Source: Coriobacteriia bacterium (GTDB taxonomy: Bacteria; Actinomycetota; Coriobacteriia; Coriobacteriales; Eggerthellaceae). From it: 40,649 nt of DNA. The DNA is taken from positions 1 to 40,649 of the forward strand of contig JAUNNF010000012.1 in NCBI GenBank assembly GCA_030537355.1, given 5' to 3'. Position 1 is the stretch's first letter; each line of letters begins with the position of its first letter. This document shows positions 16,636-25,840 of the stretch, in pieces. Under the pieces are notes generated by a model. That model ran no database searches. It was not told the DNA's origin and worked only from the letters and a program-made list of their open reading frames with translations. A program made the translations under genes and the position numbers.

Positions 16636-18039
16636 TTATAAAAGTTCTTTGCCTACACCACAAAGAACACATCTCCTAATACGCGAAAAACTTTTTGCAG
16701 ATGTTAAGCCCTCACCTGTAGGTCCTGCAATAGTAAATGTTGCATGACCCTCGCCACCAAAACCAATACCTGCATATGATGGACCATTTTTAACAAAAAT
16801 GGTTGTCTGAATCATCTTATGGAACTTTAGCAGCCTATCGATATTCTTTGAATGCATCATTGCTGTATGTCTGTTGCCATGCTCAGCAATAACGGCGAGT
16901 TCCATAGCACGCTCACAATCCTCAACACGAACAACTGGAAGGATTGGCATAAGCATTTCAACCTGAACAAATGGATGTTCAAATTCTGTTTCCATAAAAA
17001 TAACTTTGATTTCATCGCCAACATTAATACCTAACTTCTCTAAAATGTATTTGGCACTTTTTCCTACGAAATCTTTATTAGGGCTTTTGCCTTTTACTGT
17101 TGTTAATTCAACTAATTTGTTAATTTGATCAGGATCTTTTAACTCATATCCTCCAGACTTTTTCATATTAAACATCAAATAATCTGCAATAGAATCTACA
17201 GCTATTACTTCTTTTTCAGATGTACAAGGCAAATTATTGTCAAAGCTACATCCATCAATTATATCTTTAGCTGCTTGTTCTATATTGGCAGTCTCATCAA
17301 CAACTACTGGTGGATTACCAGCACCAGCACCTATTGCCTTCTTTCCACTAGATAAAACTTTATTAACAATAGCAGGGCCACCAGTGGCAACAAGTAGGCG
17401 AATCTTGTCATTTTCAAGCATAGCTTGAGTGTTTTCTATAGAAGGCTCTGATACAGTACAAACAAGATTTTTAGGAGCACCTGCTTTCTCTAATGCCTCG
17501 TTTATCCACTTAACTAATTTAATAGTTACATTTTTAGCTTTAGGGTGAGGACTGAAAACAACAGTATCACCTGCTGCCAACATTCCAATTGAATTGTTGA
17601 TAATTGTCTCTGTAGGATTAGTGGTTGGAGTAATAGATCCAACAACTCCAAATGGAGAATATTCTATAGTAGTTAAACCATCATCACCATTAAGAGCAGA
17701 AGTATATAAATCCTCAACACCAGGTGTTTGTGTTGCTGCTAGTGTATTTTTAGCAATTTTATAAGATACCTCGCCCATGCCTGTCTCGGTTACAGTATTC
17801 TCTGACATTTCTTTTAGGTGAGCTTCGTCAAGTGCGGTATCTCTAATAGCTTGAACGTACTTTCTTCTGTCATCAAAGCTACAGTGTAGATATTGTTTGT
17901 AAGCTACATCAGCAGCATCAACAGCAGCATCCATTGTGTCAAAAATTCCTAAGTTTCCAGACGGTGCAGCTTTACTAGCATTTGAAGATTTAATAACTTC
18001 ATTAACAATGTCTTCAATAACTTTTGCATCTATTTCCAT
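16636..18039 (-). CDS. pduP: CoA-acylating propionaldehyde dehydrogenase PduP
   Basis: This 467-residue enzyme oxidises propionaldehyde with NAD+ and CoA to propionyl-CoA inside the microcompartment. The N-terminal amphipathic helix (IDAKVIEDIVNEVIKSS) followed by a low-complexity linker is an encapsulation peptide. The dehydrogenase body shows the cofactor region (FGVVGSITPTTNPTET), GAGAGNPP, and the catalytic cysteine in NNLPCTSEKEV. Length matches known PduP (about 460). AGGAGG precedes the ATG. Its NADH must be reoxidised, yet no PduQ gene is present in this operon. Confidence 0.95.
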   Translation of the reverse strand: MEIDAKVIEDIVNEVIKSSNASKAAPSGNLGIFDTMDAAVDAADVAYKQYLHCSFDDRRKYVQAIRDTALDEAHLKEMSENTVTETGMGEVSYKIAKNTLAATQTPGVEDLYTSALNGDDGLTTIEYSPFGVVGSITPTTNPTETIINNSIGMLAAGDTVVFSPHPKAKNVTIKLVKWINEALEKAGAPKNLVCTVSEPSIENTQAMLENDKIRLLVATGGPAIVNKVLSSGKKAIGAGAGNPPVVVDETANIEQAAKDIIDGCSFDNNLPCTSEKEVIAVDSIADYLMFNMKKSGGYELKDPDQINKLVELTTVKGKSPNKDFVGKSAKYILEKLGINVGDEIKVIFMETEFEHPFVQVEMLMPILPVVRVEDCERAMELAVIAEHGNRHTAMMHSKNIDRLLKFHKMIQTTIFVKNGPSYAGIGFGGEGHATFTIAGPTGEGLTSAKSFSRIRRCVLCGVGKELL

Positions 18040-18047
18040 AAAACCTC

Positions 18048-18533
18048 CTATAAATTATCCAAAACATACCTTGCAATTTCGCAATCCTCTTCTGCTGTGC
18101 CGCCACTAACACCGATAGCACCAACAACTTTGCCGTCCTTGAATAATGGAAATCCTCCAGGTATTAAGGTAATACGGCCACCATAGCAGTTATCTATACT
18201 ATATAAGGATTCACCGGGTACGCTAATTTTTGCGAGTTCCTCTGTTGACATACGCAATTCTTCTGCGGTAAATGCTTTGTTCTGTGCAAGCTCAATAGAG
18301 ATTCTGAGCGAATCGTTCATACGATGCAAAAGCATTGTATCCCCTACAGCATCTACAACAGAAAATACGCATTTAACTCCAATCTGTGTTGCTTTAAATT
18401 CAGCAAACTCAGAAAGTTTTTTAGCATAAGACAAATCAAGGTCCTTCGAGATAGTACCATTGATCTCAAAATCGTGCTTAGCTAAAACATCAGCAACTAC
18501 TTCTTCTATTATTTTTTTAACGTCCCTGTTCAT
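18048..18533 (-). CDS. GlcG/PduO C-terminal domain-like protein
   Basis: This 161-residue protein has an N-terminal amphipathic helix (RDVKKIIEEVVADVLAKH) like an encapsulation peptide. It is followed by a GlcG/HbpS/PduO-C domain (VVDAVGDTMLLHRMND, NKAFTAEELRMSTEEL, FPLFKDGKVVGAIGVSGG). In Salmonella this domain is the C-terminal half of PduO and can bind heme; the adenosyltransferase half is missing here and an EutT-type gene is present instead. It sits at the normal place of pduO, between the BMC-H gene and pduP. The biochemical role is not settled in the family. The ribosome site is weak, and the start is coupled to the upstream stop (gap 2 nt). Confidence 0.85.
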   Translation of the reverse strand: MNRDVKKIIEEVVADVLAKHDFEINGTISKDLDLSYAKKLSEFAEFKATQIGVKCVFSVVDAVGDTMLLHRMNDSLRISIELAQNKAFTAEELRMSTEELAKISVPGESLYSIDNCYGGRITLIPGGFPLFKDGKVVGAIGVSGGTAEEDCEIARYVLDNL

Positions 18534-18535
18534 TG

Positions 18536-18928
18536 TTATTTCTTACTATTCTTTGACTTCTTTTTTTTGTTTGAGCTTTTCTTTGTCTTTTTCTTAACTT
18601 TGTCTTTCTTCTCTTTTGGTTTTTCCATCTGGGATGTACCACCTACCATCCGCTCGTTATAAACACAAATATTATCAATTCCGTCGTTTGGTCTTGGAAT
18701 TACATGGGCAGATACAACCTCTCCCACAGCAGATGCTGCTTGAGCTCCAGCATCAACTGCAGCTTTAACTGCTCCTACGTCACCTTCAATTTTGATTGAA
18801 GTTAGTCCTGCGCCTCTTGTATATTCGCGACCCAGCAGCACAACATTTGCTGATTTAACCGCTGCATCGGCTGCAGTTATACTAGCAGTAAGACCTCTAG
18901 TTTCAATCAATCCAAGTGCTTTTTTCAT
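18536..18928 (-). CDS. BMC-H shell protein with polylysine tail (PduK position)
   Basis: The first roughly 90 residues are one canonical BMC domain ([20 protein letters not shown], ending in HVIPRPND), forming a hexameric shell tile. A 40-residue extension follows. Its last 30 residues contain 17 lysines ([15 protein letters not shown] and onward). The position after pduH matches pduJ/pduK in Salmonella, where PduK also carries a C-terminal extension, though not a lysine one as I recall. The ATG at 18928 is preferred over 18934 because the AAAGGAG site would be too close to the latter. The tail could bind acidic cargo or nucleic acid, which is speculation. Confidence 0.88.
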   Translation of the reverse strand: MKKALGLIETRGLTASITAADAAVKSANVVLLGREYTRGAGLTSIKIEGDVGAVKAAVDAGAQAASAVGEVVSAHVIPRPNDGIDNICVYNERMVGGTSQMEKPKEKKDKVKKKTKKSSNKKKKSKNSKK

Positions 18929-18939
18929 TGTCATCTCCT

Positions 18940-19299
18940 TTACAATACTTTAAACGGCATTCTCTTTACTATTCTCGCAGCATTAGAGCCAATATCTCTA
19001 ACCTTATCTGAGCTAGCAACATTGTCTATGTAAAACAAAGTGTCATCTTGACTTAACTTTTCATAATGTACTGAAACACCATCATTTGCAATACCAACTC
19101 CAACGCCTAAATTACTTTGCTTGCTTGCTTCATAAGATAAGTTCTTAGATCCAGCATCTTGCACGTCAACTACAGTATAAGGTATACCTTCTTCTTCAAT
19201 TCCAAACAATACATTGTTAAACATACTTGTCCCATTTAAGCCAGGCGCAACATTTACAAAAATCGAAGGTTTGTTGTTGTTTACTTGAGAGCGTGCCAT
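18940..19299 (-). CDS. pduH: Diol dehydratase reactivase small subunit PduH
   Basis: This 119-residue protein matches the small reactivase subunit (DdrB/PduH): [27 protein letters not shown] and the VGVGIANDG block, a fold shared with the dehydratase medium subunit. With PduG it exchanges damaged cobalamin for fresh adenosylcobalamin in inactivated dehydratase. Its ATG overlaps the pduG stop by one nucleotide, giving coupled 1:1 translation. Confidence 0.92.
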   Translation of the reverse strand: MARSQVNNNKPSIFVNVAPGLNGTSMFNNVLFGIEEEGIPYTVVDVQDAGSKNLSYEASKQSNLGVGVGIANDGVSVHYEKLSQDDTLFYIDNVASSDKVRDIGSNAARIVKRMPFKVL

Positions 19300-21116
19300 T
19301 ATACAGATCCCTCCACAACAGACAAAACAAGTCCTGTAGCAACAGCATTACGAGGACCTTCGGTGCCTCTAATATTTCCTCTACCAGATACTACGCTATA
19401 CTTTGAAAGGGCATCTGTAACAAGTTGAGGAATTTCAAAGTCAAGAGCAGAACCTCCAACCATTACAACAAACTGAATATCTCTTACATTATTAGTTGGA
19501 GACACTCGAGTCAATGCCCTTACAGCATTTGTAACGAATACTTTTTCTTTGCATTGTCTTCTTACCTGACGAATAGGCTCTAGCGAATTAAAATCTTCAA
19601 GAGGCACCAAGCCATCATCAGTAATTATGCAAACTCTAGCAAATGTATCTGGATTTAGAGGCTTATCAAAAAATTCTACAGTTCCATCTTCGTGTCTTAC
19701 ATGAAACATGCTTTCCACTTTACACAATGGGAATTTTTTAATAAGTTCTGCGGTCTCAAAATCGTCTAGCCCAAGCTCTGCTTGTATAAGCATAGATACC
19801 ATATTACCAGCGCCCGCAAGATGAATAGACGTGATCTTACCATCTGGTGTCATGATAGAAGCATCAGTGGAACCTGCACCCATATCAAGAATTGCAATTG
19901 GCTTGTTTGTTCCTGGTGTTGTCAGCGCACCTCTAATAGCCATATCAGCCTCGACACCTCCAACAATTACATCAACATTTAATTTGTTGGATAAGTCATT
20001 TGCAATTTGCTCTAACTGCAGCTTATCAGCCTGAACCATTACAGCGACACCTACAGCGCTTTCTTTAGAAAACTCATTAGCGAGGCCACCTTTAACAGCC
20101 ATTGGCGTTAATGTATCTACAGCCAGCAAATCTTGTACATGAATATCTTTTGGCTGCGCTTTAGTAAGTTGCGACATTACAACACGAACCTTTTCAAACA
20201 TTCCACCAGCGTTAGTGCCACTCTCGCCTTTAACGTCTTGGAGCTTTCCAACTTTCTCCATAGTGTCCATTATTTCTTTAGCACCACGATCAATATCAAC
20301 TTTTGCTGTCTTTTTATCACCTATAAATTGAACAAAACCAGCTGGTATTGACCTCTCTTTGACATCCCCCTCAGGTGTCTTTACAACTACAGCAGATCTG
20401 TTTCCAATTAACGCCCTTGCTATTGGCACAACGTGTTTAGTTTCTTCAGAATCTAGCGAGAATAAAGTTGCTATGCCATATGGGTTAGATAATACCTGGA
20501 TTACCTCACCCACATCTGCAACTTCAATAGCAGAATACATACCAATAGGAACTTTATCAATTAATTTAACTTCATCTACTATAGGAATTTTTTTGTTTAT
20601 GCGATTATTTATAAGCACGCCATCATCACTCTGAACAATAGCGCCCTGAATTTTCAATCTATCGGAATTGTCGTTAATAATTTTTGCAGCTTCTTCAAAG
20701 CCTACTTCTTTTGGAATTACAACAACATATTCTTTATCGTCGTTGATATTATTAATATCGCTTATAAGTGTAGTGTATCCTGTACCAGTACCTAACCCAC
20801 CAGGAGTTTCTGGATTGTGTCCAATCATAGTGGATTCTGTAATTATGGTTTCAGTGATGGTCTCCATAGCAACATCACCGATAACTGGTGCAGCTTCATT
20901 TATTCTTATTTCAGATAAATCTTTGATATCAATATTTGCAGATTTAAGAGCTTCAGTTAGCGAAGAGAACAAACCGTGAACATTCTCACTTGTGCCCTTA
21001 ACACCTGTAGTCATAGAGATACCACTAGACAATATGCTAACATCATTGCCTTTGATATCAGCAATAGCTGTCTCTGTAGTTGCGTTACCTATGTCTATAC
21101 CTGCAATTATTCCCAT
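19299..21116 (-). CDS. pduG: Diol dehydratase reactivase large subunit PduG
   Basis: This 605-residue ATPase of the DdrA/PduG family opens with an actin-like nucleotide site (IIAGIDIGNATTETAIAD). A second phosphate-binding segment (AILDMGAGSTDASIM) and the C-terminal FVVMVGGSALDFEIPQLV follow. Length agrees with known PduG (about 610). It drives ATP-dependent release of inactive cobalamin from PduCDE. No Shine-Dalgarno is seen ahead of the ATG (CAAACTAATT), unlike most genes of the operon. A perfect hairpin lies 20 nt upstream, so translation may depend on RNA processing or coupling. Confidence 0.95.
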   Translation of the reverse strand: MGIIAGIDIGNATTETAIADIKGNDVSILSSGISMTTGVKGTSENVHGLFSSLTEALKSANIDIKDLSEIRINEAAPVIGDVAMETITETIITESTMIGHNPETPGGLGTGTGYTTLISDINNINDDKEYVVVIPKEVGFEEAAKIINDNSDRLKIQGAIVQSDDGVLINNRINKKIPIVDEVKLIDKVPIGMYSAIEVADVGEVIQVLSNPYGIATLFSLDSEETKHVVPIARALIGNRSAVVVKTPEGDVKERSIPAGFVQFIGDKKTAKVDIDRGAKEIMDTMEKVGKLQDVKGESGTNAGGMFEKVRVVMSQLTKAQPKDIHVQDLLAVDTLTPMAVKGGLANEFSKESAVGVAVMVQADKLQLEQIANDLSNKLNVDVIVGGVEADMAIRGALTTPGTNKPIAILDMGAGSTDASIMTPDGKITSIHLAGAGNMVSMLIQAELGLDDFETAELIKKFPLCKVESMFHVRHEDGTVEFFDKPLNPDTFARVCIITDDGLVPLEDFNSLEPIRQVRRQCKEKVFVTNAVRALTRVSPTNNVRDIQFVVMVGGSALDFEIPQLVTDALSKYSVVSGRGNIRGTEGPRNAVATGLVLSVVEGSV

Positions 21117-21135
21117 AATTAGTTTGATTCAATCG

Positions 21136-21161
21136 GCTTAGCAGGAATACTCCTGCTAAGC
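21136..21161 (-). promoter_or_regulatory. Intercistronic hairpin, pduE-pduG
   Basis: GCTTAGCAGGA and TCCTGCTAAGC form a perfect 11-bp stem with a 4-nt loop in the 77-bp gap between pduE and pduG. No U-tract follows on either strand, so it is not a standard terminator. An mRNA processing or stabilising element is inferred. Confidence 0.7.
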
Positions 21162-21193
21162 TCAAATTAAATAAGAAAATATAAGAAAAGAAA

Positions 21194-21709
21194 CTAATCC
21201 GTTCTTAATTTATTTCTCTTAACGTAAACCTCAGCTGCTTCTTCTACTAATTTTGCAGAATCTTCAGCGTGATATTTATTTCTTAATTCATCAGCAATGT
21301 CTAGCAGTTCTTGTTGTGAAGATCTACCAGGACGTAATGCATTGTAAATTTCAAGAAGCCTATCATCTGGAACAGCAATCAACTCTGATGCTCTTCTAAG
21401 GTTTTTAGCAAATGGATAATTTTTTACAGAATCAGCAACATCTGCCTGCATATTTAATGTTTCAGGGGCAATACGTATATCTTCTGCTTTAAGATCTCCA
21501 TCTAGCACCTGTTGCATTGTCATATCAGACAATTTCTTGCCAGTTGAAGAGTAAATCTTATCAGCAGATTTTTCTCCTAATGGATAGTTTGAACTGTCCA
21601 TTCCGGTATTGCCGCCTGAATTGCTTACCTTAGGGCTACCAGAAGCCGGAGACTCCATCTTTTTAAGAACTTCTTGTGCAATTTTGCTTACTAATTCTTC
21701 GTTATTCAT
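21194..21709 (-). CDS. pduE: Diol dehydratase small subunit PduE
   Basis: This 171-residue small (gamma) subunit of B12-dependent diol dehydratase has the family blocks YPLGEKSADKIYSSTGKKL, DGDLKAEDIRIAPETL, NLRRASELIAVPDDRLLEIYNALRPGRSS and the C-terminal NKYHAEDSAKLVEEAAEVY. The N-terminus (NNEELVSKIAQEVLKKME) is an amphipathic helix plus a Gly/Ser linker, as in encapsulation peptides. GAGGAGG precedes the ATG. It is the last gene before the pduE-pduG hairpin. Confidence 0.95.
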   Translation of the reverse strand: MNNEELVSKIAQEVLKKMESPASGSPKVSNSGGNTGMDSSNYPLGEKSADKIYSSTGKKLSDMTMQQVLDGDLKAEDIRIAPETLNMQADVADSVKNYPFAKNLRRASELIAVPDDRLLEIYNALRPGRSSQQELLDIADELRNKYHAEDSAKLVEEAAEVYVKRNKLRTD

Positions 21710-21726
21710 AATCAGCCTCCTCTCGC

Positions 21727-22380
21727 TTAGTTAATAGCTACTTCTTGAGCCTTCTTGTTAATATCGCAGAGTTTTGTTTCTTTGATATGTAGAAGTGCTG
21801 CAATAGCCTGAAATCTTGGTCTTGCCATTTGGTCATTTTTTACAGGAATTGGTTCTGGTGTTTGACCTTTTGCATACTTAGCTGCATTCTTGCCTATGTT
21901 TCTAAAAGCTTCATAATCAAGCAATGGAGCTTGAGGAAACAACTCTAAGTTTGCCAATGGTGGTAAATCTTTTTGATGGATAACTGTAGTACCCTTAGAT
22001 TGTATGCCAACGCCAATACCAGAGCCCGATAATTTTGCTGCGTTATGAGCAATAAACGATGCATCGGAAGTTTGGAATACTCTAATAATTCTATAGCTGC
22101 AACCTTCTTCCTCTATACCGGCTATAACTTCTTTTATAACCTTATCATGAGGAAGGTCAATAATTGTTGCAGTTTGAGCTGTACCAAAAGCTGGACCAAT
22201 ACCAATTACTACCTCATCTGATTTTGTTCCTTTTTGAGCATCACCACTATCTTTAAAATTAATGCTTAATGGAACATTAGATTTATGAGCAGTAACGGGT
22301 TTACTTTCGCCCTTTTCTACATTTAAATCGCGTAAAACACTAGCGACTGCTTCTCTTATTAATTTTTCATCAATTGCCAT
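21727..22380 (-). CDS. pduD: Diol dehydratase medium subunit PduD
   Basis: This 217-residue beta subunit helps bind adenosylcobalamin at the subunit interface. It starts with the encapsulation helix [18 protein letters not shown] and a charged linker. Family blocks are [56 protein letters not shown] and [15 protein letters not shown]. Length agrees with known PduD (about 224). AAGGAGG precedes the start. Confidence 0.95.
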   Translation of the reverse strand: MAIDEKLIREAVASVLRDLNVEKGESKPVTAHKSNVPLSINFKDSGDAQKGTKSDEVVIGIGPAFGTAQTATIIDLPHDKVIKEVIAGIEEEGCSYRIIRVFQTSDASFIAHNAAKLSGSGIGVGIQSKGTTVIHQKDLPPLANLELFPQAPLLDYEAFRNIGKNAAKYAKGQTPEPIPVKNDQMARPRFQAIAALLHIKETKLCDINKKAQEVAIN

Positions 22381-22393
22381 TGTTCAACCCTCC

Positions 22394-24055
22394 TTAAATG
22401 TCCGTTGCGGCTATTGCGCGCTCAATATTTTTAATGTCGTCCCAAGTTTTGCCTTCTACCTGGTATCCTGTCATAGGGCCAAGATAATCATTAGGCTGAT
22501 TTACAGCACTAATAACATGCCAATCTTTAATAATTGCTGATGTGTGTAAGTAATCACCTGCAACTTTTTGCTTTGTCATGTTAAAGATGCTCTCAGCAAT
22601 ATCAGGAAATCCTGCATTGTTTAAGCCCTTGATAAAGTCAATGGCAGTAACACCTCTGTTCATCATTTGCTCAATAGCTTTGATGTCTTCAACAGAATTT
22701 CTGTCGATAATTTCTTTACTACCATGAGCATAAGTTGCTGCCTCTACTTCTGCATCCGTAATTTCTGGCAAGCCTAACTCTTTAAATAAGCCCTGCATAG
22801 CGCGCGCAGCTTTATTTCTGGCAGCTACAACTTCATCTTCTTTAACAGGACGAAGACCCGCATCGATCTTTAAGTCACGTTGAATTACGTTCCAATCGTC
22901 ATAGTCTTCTGCATCCCAGTTAGATCCAGCAAACATGTTGTCGTAGTTAGGTGTTGAACTGTATCCAGAACAAATAAAATCTGTACCTGGAACCATCTGC
23001 ATCAATGATCTAGCAACTTTACGCAAATCAGAATGAGTAAATGTTTGATCATTAGATGATGCACATTCAAGTCCTAGCATCATAGCGAGAAGATTCTCTG
23101 CTAAGATTTCGCGAACTCCACCAGGAACAGCACCAGGAACACCAACACACGAAACTGAACCGTTTTGTGTACCTTGAGAACCGGCACCTTTTGTAACAAA
23201 CAAGCATCTAGATTCTAGATACAACATTGACTTTCCATCTGCAAAGCCCATCAATACCTCTGAACCAGAGCCAGATGTAAACCTCATTTTTAATCCTCGA
23301 GATGCATAGCACGAAGCTAAAAATGCTTTTGAATATGGAGTATCATCACCGTCTGTAAAAACTTGTTCAGTACCATATACCGAAATAGTTTCTGCATAAG
23401 CAGTAAAGCCTCTCATACCAAGTTGAAGCTCTGTTGCTTCTTCTAATGCGCATTGTGTTAAAACACCAGGTCTACCAACCTGAGATCCAATCAAAATACC
23501 AATAGCATTAGTAGGAGCAAAACGTCCAACACCTACAGTTGTCTCTAGCTCGTCAAAGCCGCGAAGAGCACCTTCTGCTGCATCTGCAGCAATCTGTACT
23601 GCACTATCCTTAACATTAGTTACATGGGCCTGATTAGATGGTTGTTTTCTTGCACGCATCTTTGTAACACCCATCATCATCTCAAGAACTGTCATATTGT
23701 TAAGAACATCAACTGCTTTTGCTGGAGTCATAGAAAGTGTGTATTCAAGAACTTGATCTCTTGTTACATTAATGTCGCAAAGCATGCGAGCAATTTTTAG
23801 CGAATCTGTACCGCATACTTTCTCGGCATTATCAACAATTATAGCGTGATCAGCTATAAATGTGTCGATCATGTCAAATTGATCTCTTGCCTTTCCATCC
23901 ATCTCCACAATGACACCATTCTCAACCTTAACACTAGGTTTAGGGTCAAGTGGACTGTTCATCGCAATTAGGCCTTCTTCCGGCCATTCTTCAACAAAAC
24001 CATCTTTATTAACAGGACGATCGGCAAGCACTTCAAATCTTTTAGATTTTTTCAT
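22394..24055 (-). CDS. pduC: B12-dependent diol dehydratase large subunit PduC
   Basis: This 553-residue catalytic alpha subunit converts 1,2-propanediol to propionaldehyde (glycerol to 3-hydroxypropionaldehyde is also common for the family) by adenosylcobalamin radical chemistry. Seen are SKRFEVLADRPVNKDGFVEE, QAHVTNVKDSAVQIAADAAE (substrate-pocket His and the Glu region), SQVGRPGVLTQCALEEATEL, SVYGTEQVFTDGDDTPYSK, GSVSCVGVPGAVPGG, ECASSNDQTFTHSD and NYDNMFAGSNWDAEDYDD. Length is within one residue of the Klebsiella enzyme as I recall it. AGGAGG precedes the ATG. Substrate choice between propanediol and glycerol is not resolved here. Confidence 0.97.
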   Translation of the reverse strand: MKKSKRFEVLADRPVNKDGFVEEWPEEGLIAMNSPLDPKPSVKVENGVIVEMDGKARDQFDMIDTFIADHAIIVDNAEKVCGTDSLKIARMLCDINVTRDQVLEYTLSMTPAKAVDVLNNMTVLEMMMGVTKMRARKQPSNQAHVTNVKDSAVQIAADAAEGALRGFDELETTVGVGRFAPTNAIGILIGSQVGRPGVLTQCALEEATELQLGMRGFTAYAETISVYGTEQVFTDGDDTPYSKAFLASCYASRGLKMRFTSGSGSEVLMGFADGKSMLYLESRCLFVTKGAGSQGTQNGSVSCVGVPGAVPGGVREILAENLLAMMLGLECASSNDQTFTHSDLRKVARSLMQMVPGTDFICSGYSSTPNYDNMFAGSNWDAEDYDDWNVIQRDLKIDAGLRPVKEDEVVAARNKAARAMQGLFKELGLPEITDAEVEAATYAHGSKEIIDRNSVEDIKAIEQMMNRGVTAIDFIKGLNNAGFPDIAESIFNMTKQKVAGDYLHTSAIIKDWHVISAVNQPNDYLGPMTGYQVEGKTWDDIKNIERAIAATDI

Positions 24056-24111
24056 AATATCCTCCTATTATTTGTAAGTTTCTTGCAGTTATTTAAAACT
24101 AAATTACCCTG

Positions 24112-24900
24112 TTAAACTATATAAGGTTTTGTTGTAGAAACAGGTTCGCCGCCTAATGCGCCCAAGAGTTTCTTACCGATATCTCTTGCAGCCATAACAG
24201 CTTGCTTTACAGCACCGTTCTCTCCAGTAAATGTCAAAATTACCTCATTGGAATAGCTTGTTCCGCCATTGCCTGGAGTAGATAGGCCAACAACCTCAAC
24301 AGTAGCAGCTTTTACAGCAGTATCTGCAAGTACTACACCAATGCTGGCAGGACCAGCAACTGTAATAGCAAATGCCTCTCCGATAGGAGCACCAAATGCT
24401 TTGTTGAGTACAGCATCAGCTCTAGCAGTATACTGAAACTCAAGATGACCTGCATCATTGCCATAAACATCACCAAATGTTCTGTCAAGCTCATTGAGCG
24501 TAATTTCTACGGCTCTTTTTACATCAGAAACATCCTCTGCACCAAAGATAATTAAACTGCCGTGACCAGCACCGCCTTTAGTATCTCTTGGTAATTCGAT
24601 TAATAGGCAATCAGCTTTACTACCTTTAACACCTTCATCAGCGGCAAAAATCTGAGGCCCAGCACCTGTTCTTCCGCCAACAATACCTATTGCACGATAT
24701 TTTTTGTCAAAACCGAACTTTTCTGCAACAGAACGATCTAGGTTAGGAATAACTAAACCAATAGTATCGCCTTCAGCAGTTCCAACAAATTCTGTAACAG
24801 TGCAAGCATCTGCGCTTCCAGCTGAGCTTGCAGATGGTGTTCCTGAATCCATTTGTTTCATAACTTCATCAATAATTTTTGACGTTAATTCCTCGTTCAT
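24112..24900 (-). CDS. pduB: BMC-T shell protein PduB
   Basis: This 262-residue trimeric shell protein has two tandem BMC domains: KYRAIGIVGGRTGAGPQIFA with KADCLLIELPRDTKGG, and ITVAGPASIGVVLADTAVKA with GLSTPGNGGTSYSNEV. PduB is a major shell component with a possible metabolite pore. The N-terminus (NEELTSKIIDEVMKQMDSG) is an amphipathic helix plus Ser/Ala linker, and in Salmonella this region ties the shell to the enzyme core. GGAAGGA precedes the ATG. Confidence 0.95.
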   Translation of the reverse strand: MNEELTSKIIDEVMKQMDSGTPSASSAGSADACTVTEFVGTAEGDTIGLVIPNLDRSVAEKFGFDKKYRAIGIVGGRTGAGPQIFAADEGVKGSKADCLLIELPRDTKGGAGHGSLIIFGAEDVSDVKRAVEITLNELDRTFGDVYGNDAGHLEFQYTARADAVLNKAFGAPIGEAFAITVAGPASIGVVLADTAVKAATVEVVGLSTPGNGGTSYSNEVILTFTGENGAVKQAVMAARDIGKKLLGALGGEPVSTTKPYIV

Positions 24901-24939
24901 AGTATTTCCTTCCGACTAAAATTTACAAATCATTCTTCT

Positions 24940-25224
24940 TTAAGCAGATTTCTTTGATGGAAGAATAGTTTCTACATCTGCATGTGGTCTTGGAATTACG
25001 TGGCAAGAAACTAATTCGCCAACTCTGTCAGCTGCAGCAGCACCAGCATCAGCAGCTGCTTTAACAGCACCAACATCACCGCGTACCATTACTGTAACTA
25101 ATCCTCCTCCAACATGTTCTTTACCGATTAAAACAACATTAGCAGCTTTTACCATAGCATCTGCTGCCTCGATAGAAGCCACAAGGCCTCTTGTTTCAAT
25201 CATTCCTAATGCATCGTTTTTCAT
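24940..25224 (-). CDS. pduA: BMC-H shell protein, PduA/PduJ-like
   Basis: This 94-residue single BMC domain ([51 protein letters not shown]) forms the main hexameric shell tile. It is the only plain BMC-H gene in the locus; Salmonella has both PduA and PduJ. A very strong AGGAGGT ribosome site fits high expression. An intercistronic hairpin lies about 40 nt upstream. Confidence 0.93.
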   Translation of the reverse strand: MKNDALGMIETRGLVASIEAADAMVKAANVVLIGKEHVGGGLVTVMVRGDVGAVKAAADAGAAAADRVGELVSCHVIPRPHADVETILPSKKSA

Positions 25225-25261
25225 AATTACCTCCTGTCAACTTTTACTTACTATAAATTAC

Positions 25262-25285
25262 TATCGTTTTGCTGGGAAAACGATA
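25262..25285 (-). promoter_or_regulatory. Intercistronic hairpin, pduT-pduA
   Basis: TATCGTTTT and AAAACGATA form a perfect 9-bp stem with a 6-nt loop in the 74-bp gap between pduT and the BMC-H gene. No terminal U-tract follows on the transcribed side. It may be a 5' stabiliser or processing site ahead of the abundant shell and enzyme genes. Confidence 0.6.
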
Positions 25286-25298
25286 AATAATTCCACAC

Positions 25299-25838
25299 TT
25301 ATAACAAAGACACAATAACTTTTTTTGACGGTCTTGGTATTACGGCAGTGTTTACCAATAAATCGTTTTCCATTATAGCAGATTTTACCGCTGCTTTAAC
25401 AGATCCAATTTCGCCAGTTAATGTTACAAATCCTTTTCCTCCTACAGCATATCCGATTCTTACTTCAATTAAAGTAATGTTTGCAGCCTTTACTGCTGTA
25501 TCAGCTGCTTTAATAGCACTTGCAATAGAATAAAATTCTATGACACCAATTGATTCAATCTTATCAACATTATTAGTATTGCTTATTGCGGGTATAAGCG
25601 ATTCATGTGCACGAGGAATAAATAAAGTATCCACAACACATTCTGCGCCTCTCTTTATACCCTCTTTTACTGCTGTGTTTACAGATTCTGTCTTACCAGA
25701 AACAATGATAATAAATTTTCCTGGGCATACCGTAGATTCTTTTATGATTTCAACATCAGCCGCTTTAACCATAAAATCACTAGTTTCTATGCCTCTTGCA
25801 ATACTATTAAACTCTATCATTCCTAATGCGATATTCAC
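25299..25838 (-). CDS. pduT: BMC-T shell protein PduT with Fe-S cysteine
   Basis: This 179-residue protein has two BMC domains (ALGMIEFNSIARGIETSDF and IGVIEFYSIASAIKAADTAV). The GTG at 25838 is chosen because GGGAG lies seven nt before it and because it puts a cysteine (TVCPGKF) at exactly residue 38. Cys38 of Salmonella PduT holds the [4Fe-4S] cluster at the trimer centre. A longer TTG start at 25856 would overlap pduS and break this numbering. PduT is thought to pass electrons or Fe-S across the shell, working with PduS, whose gene ends two nt upstream. Confidence 0.92.
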   Translation of the reverse strand: MNIALGMIEFNSIARGIETSDFMVKAADVEIIKESTVCPGKFIIIVSGKTESVNTAVKEGIKRGAECVVDTLFIPRAHESLIPAISNTNNVDKIESIGVIEFYSIASAIKAADTAVKAANITLIEVRIGYAVGGKGFVTLTGEIGSVKAAVKSAIMENDLLVNTAVIPRPSKKVIVSLL

Positions 25839-25840
25839 AG

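Noticed and set aside
19782-20979. Several plus-strand open frames across pduG
   Set aside because: They are shadows of a clearly conserved gene in AT-rich DNA with low stop density on the reverse strand.
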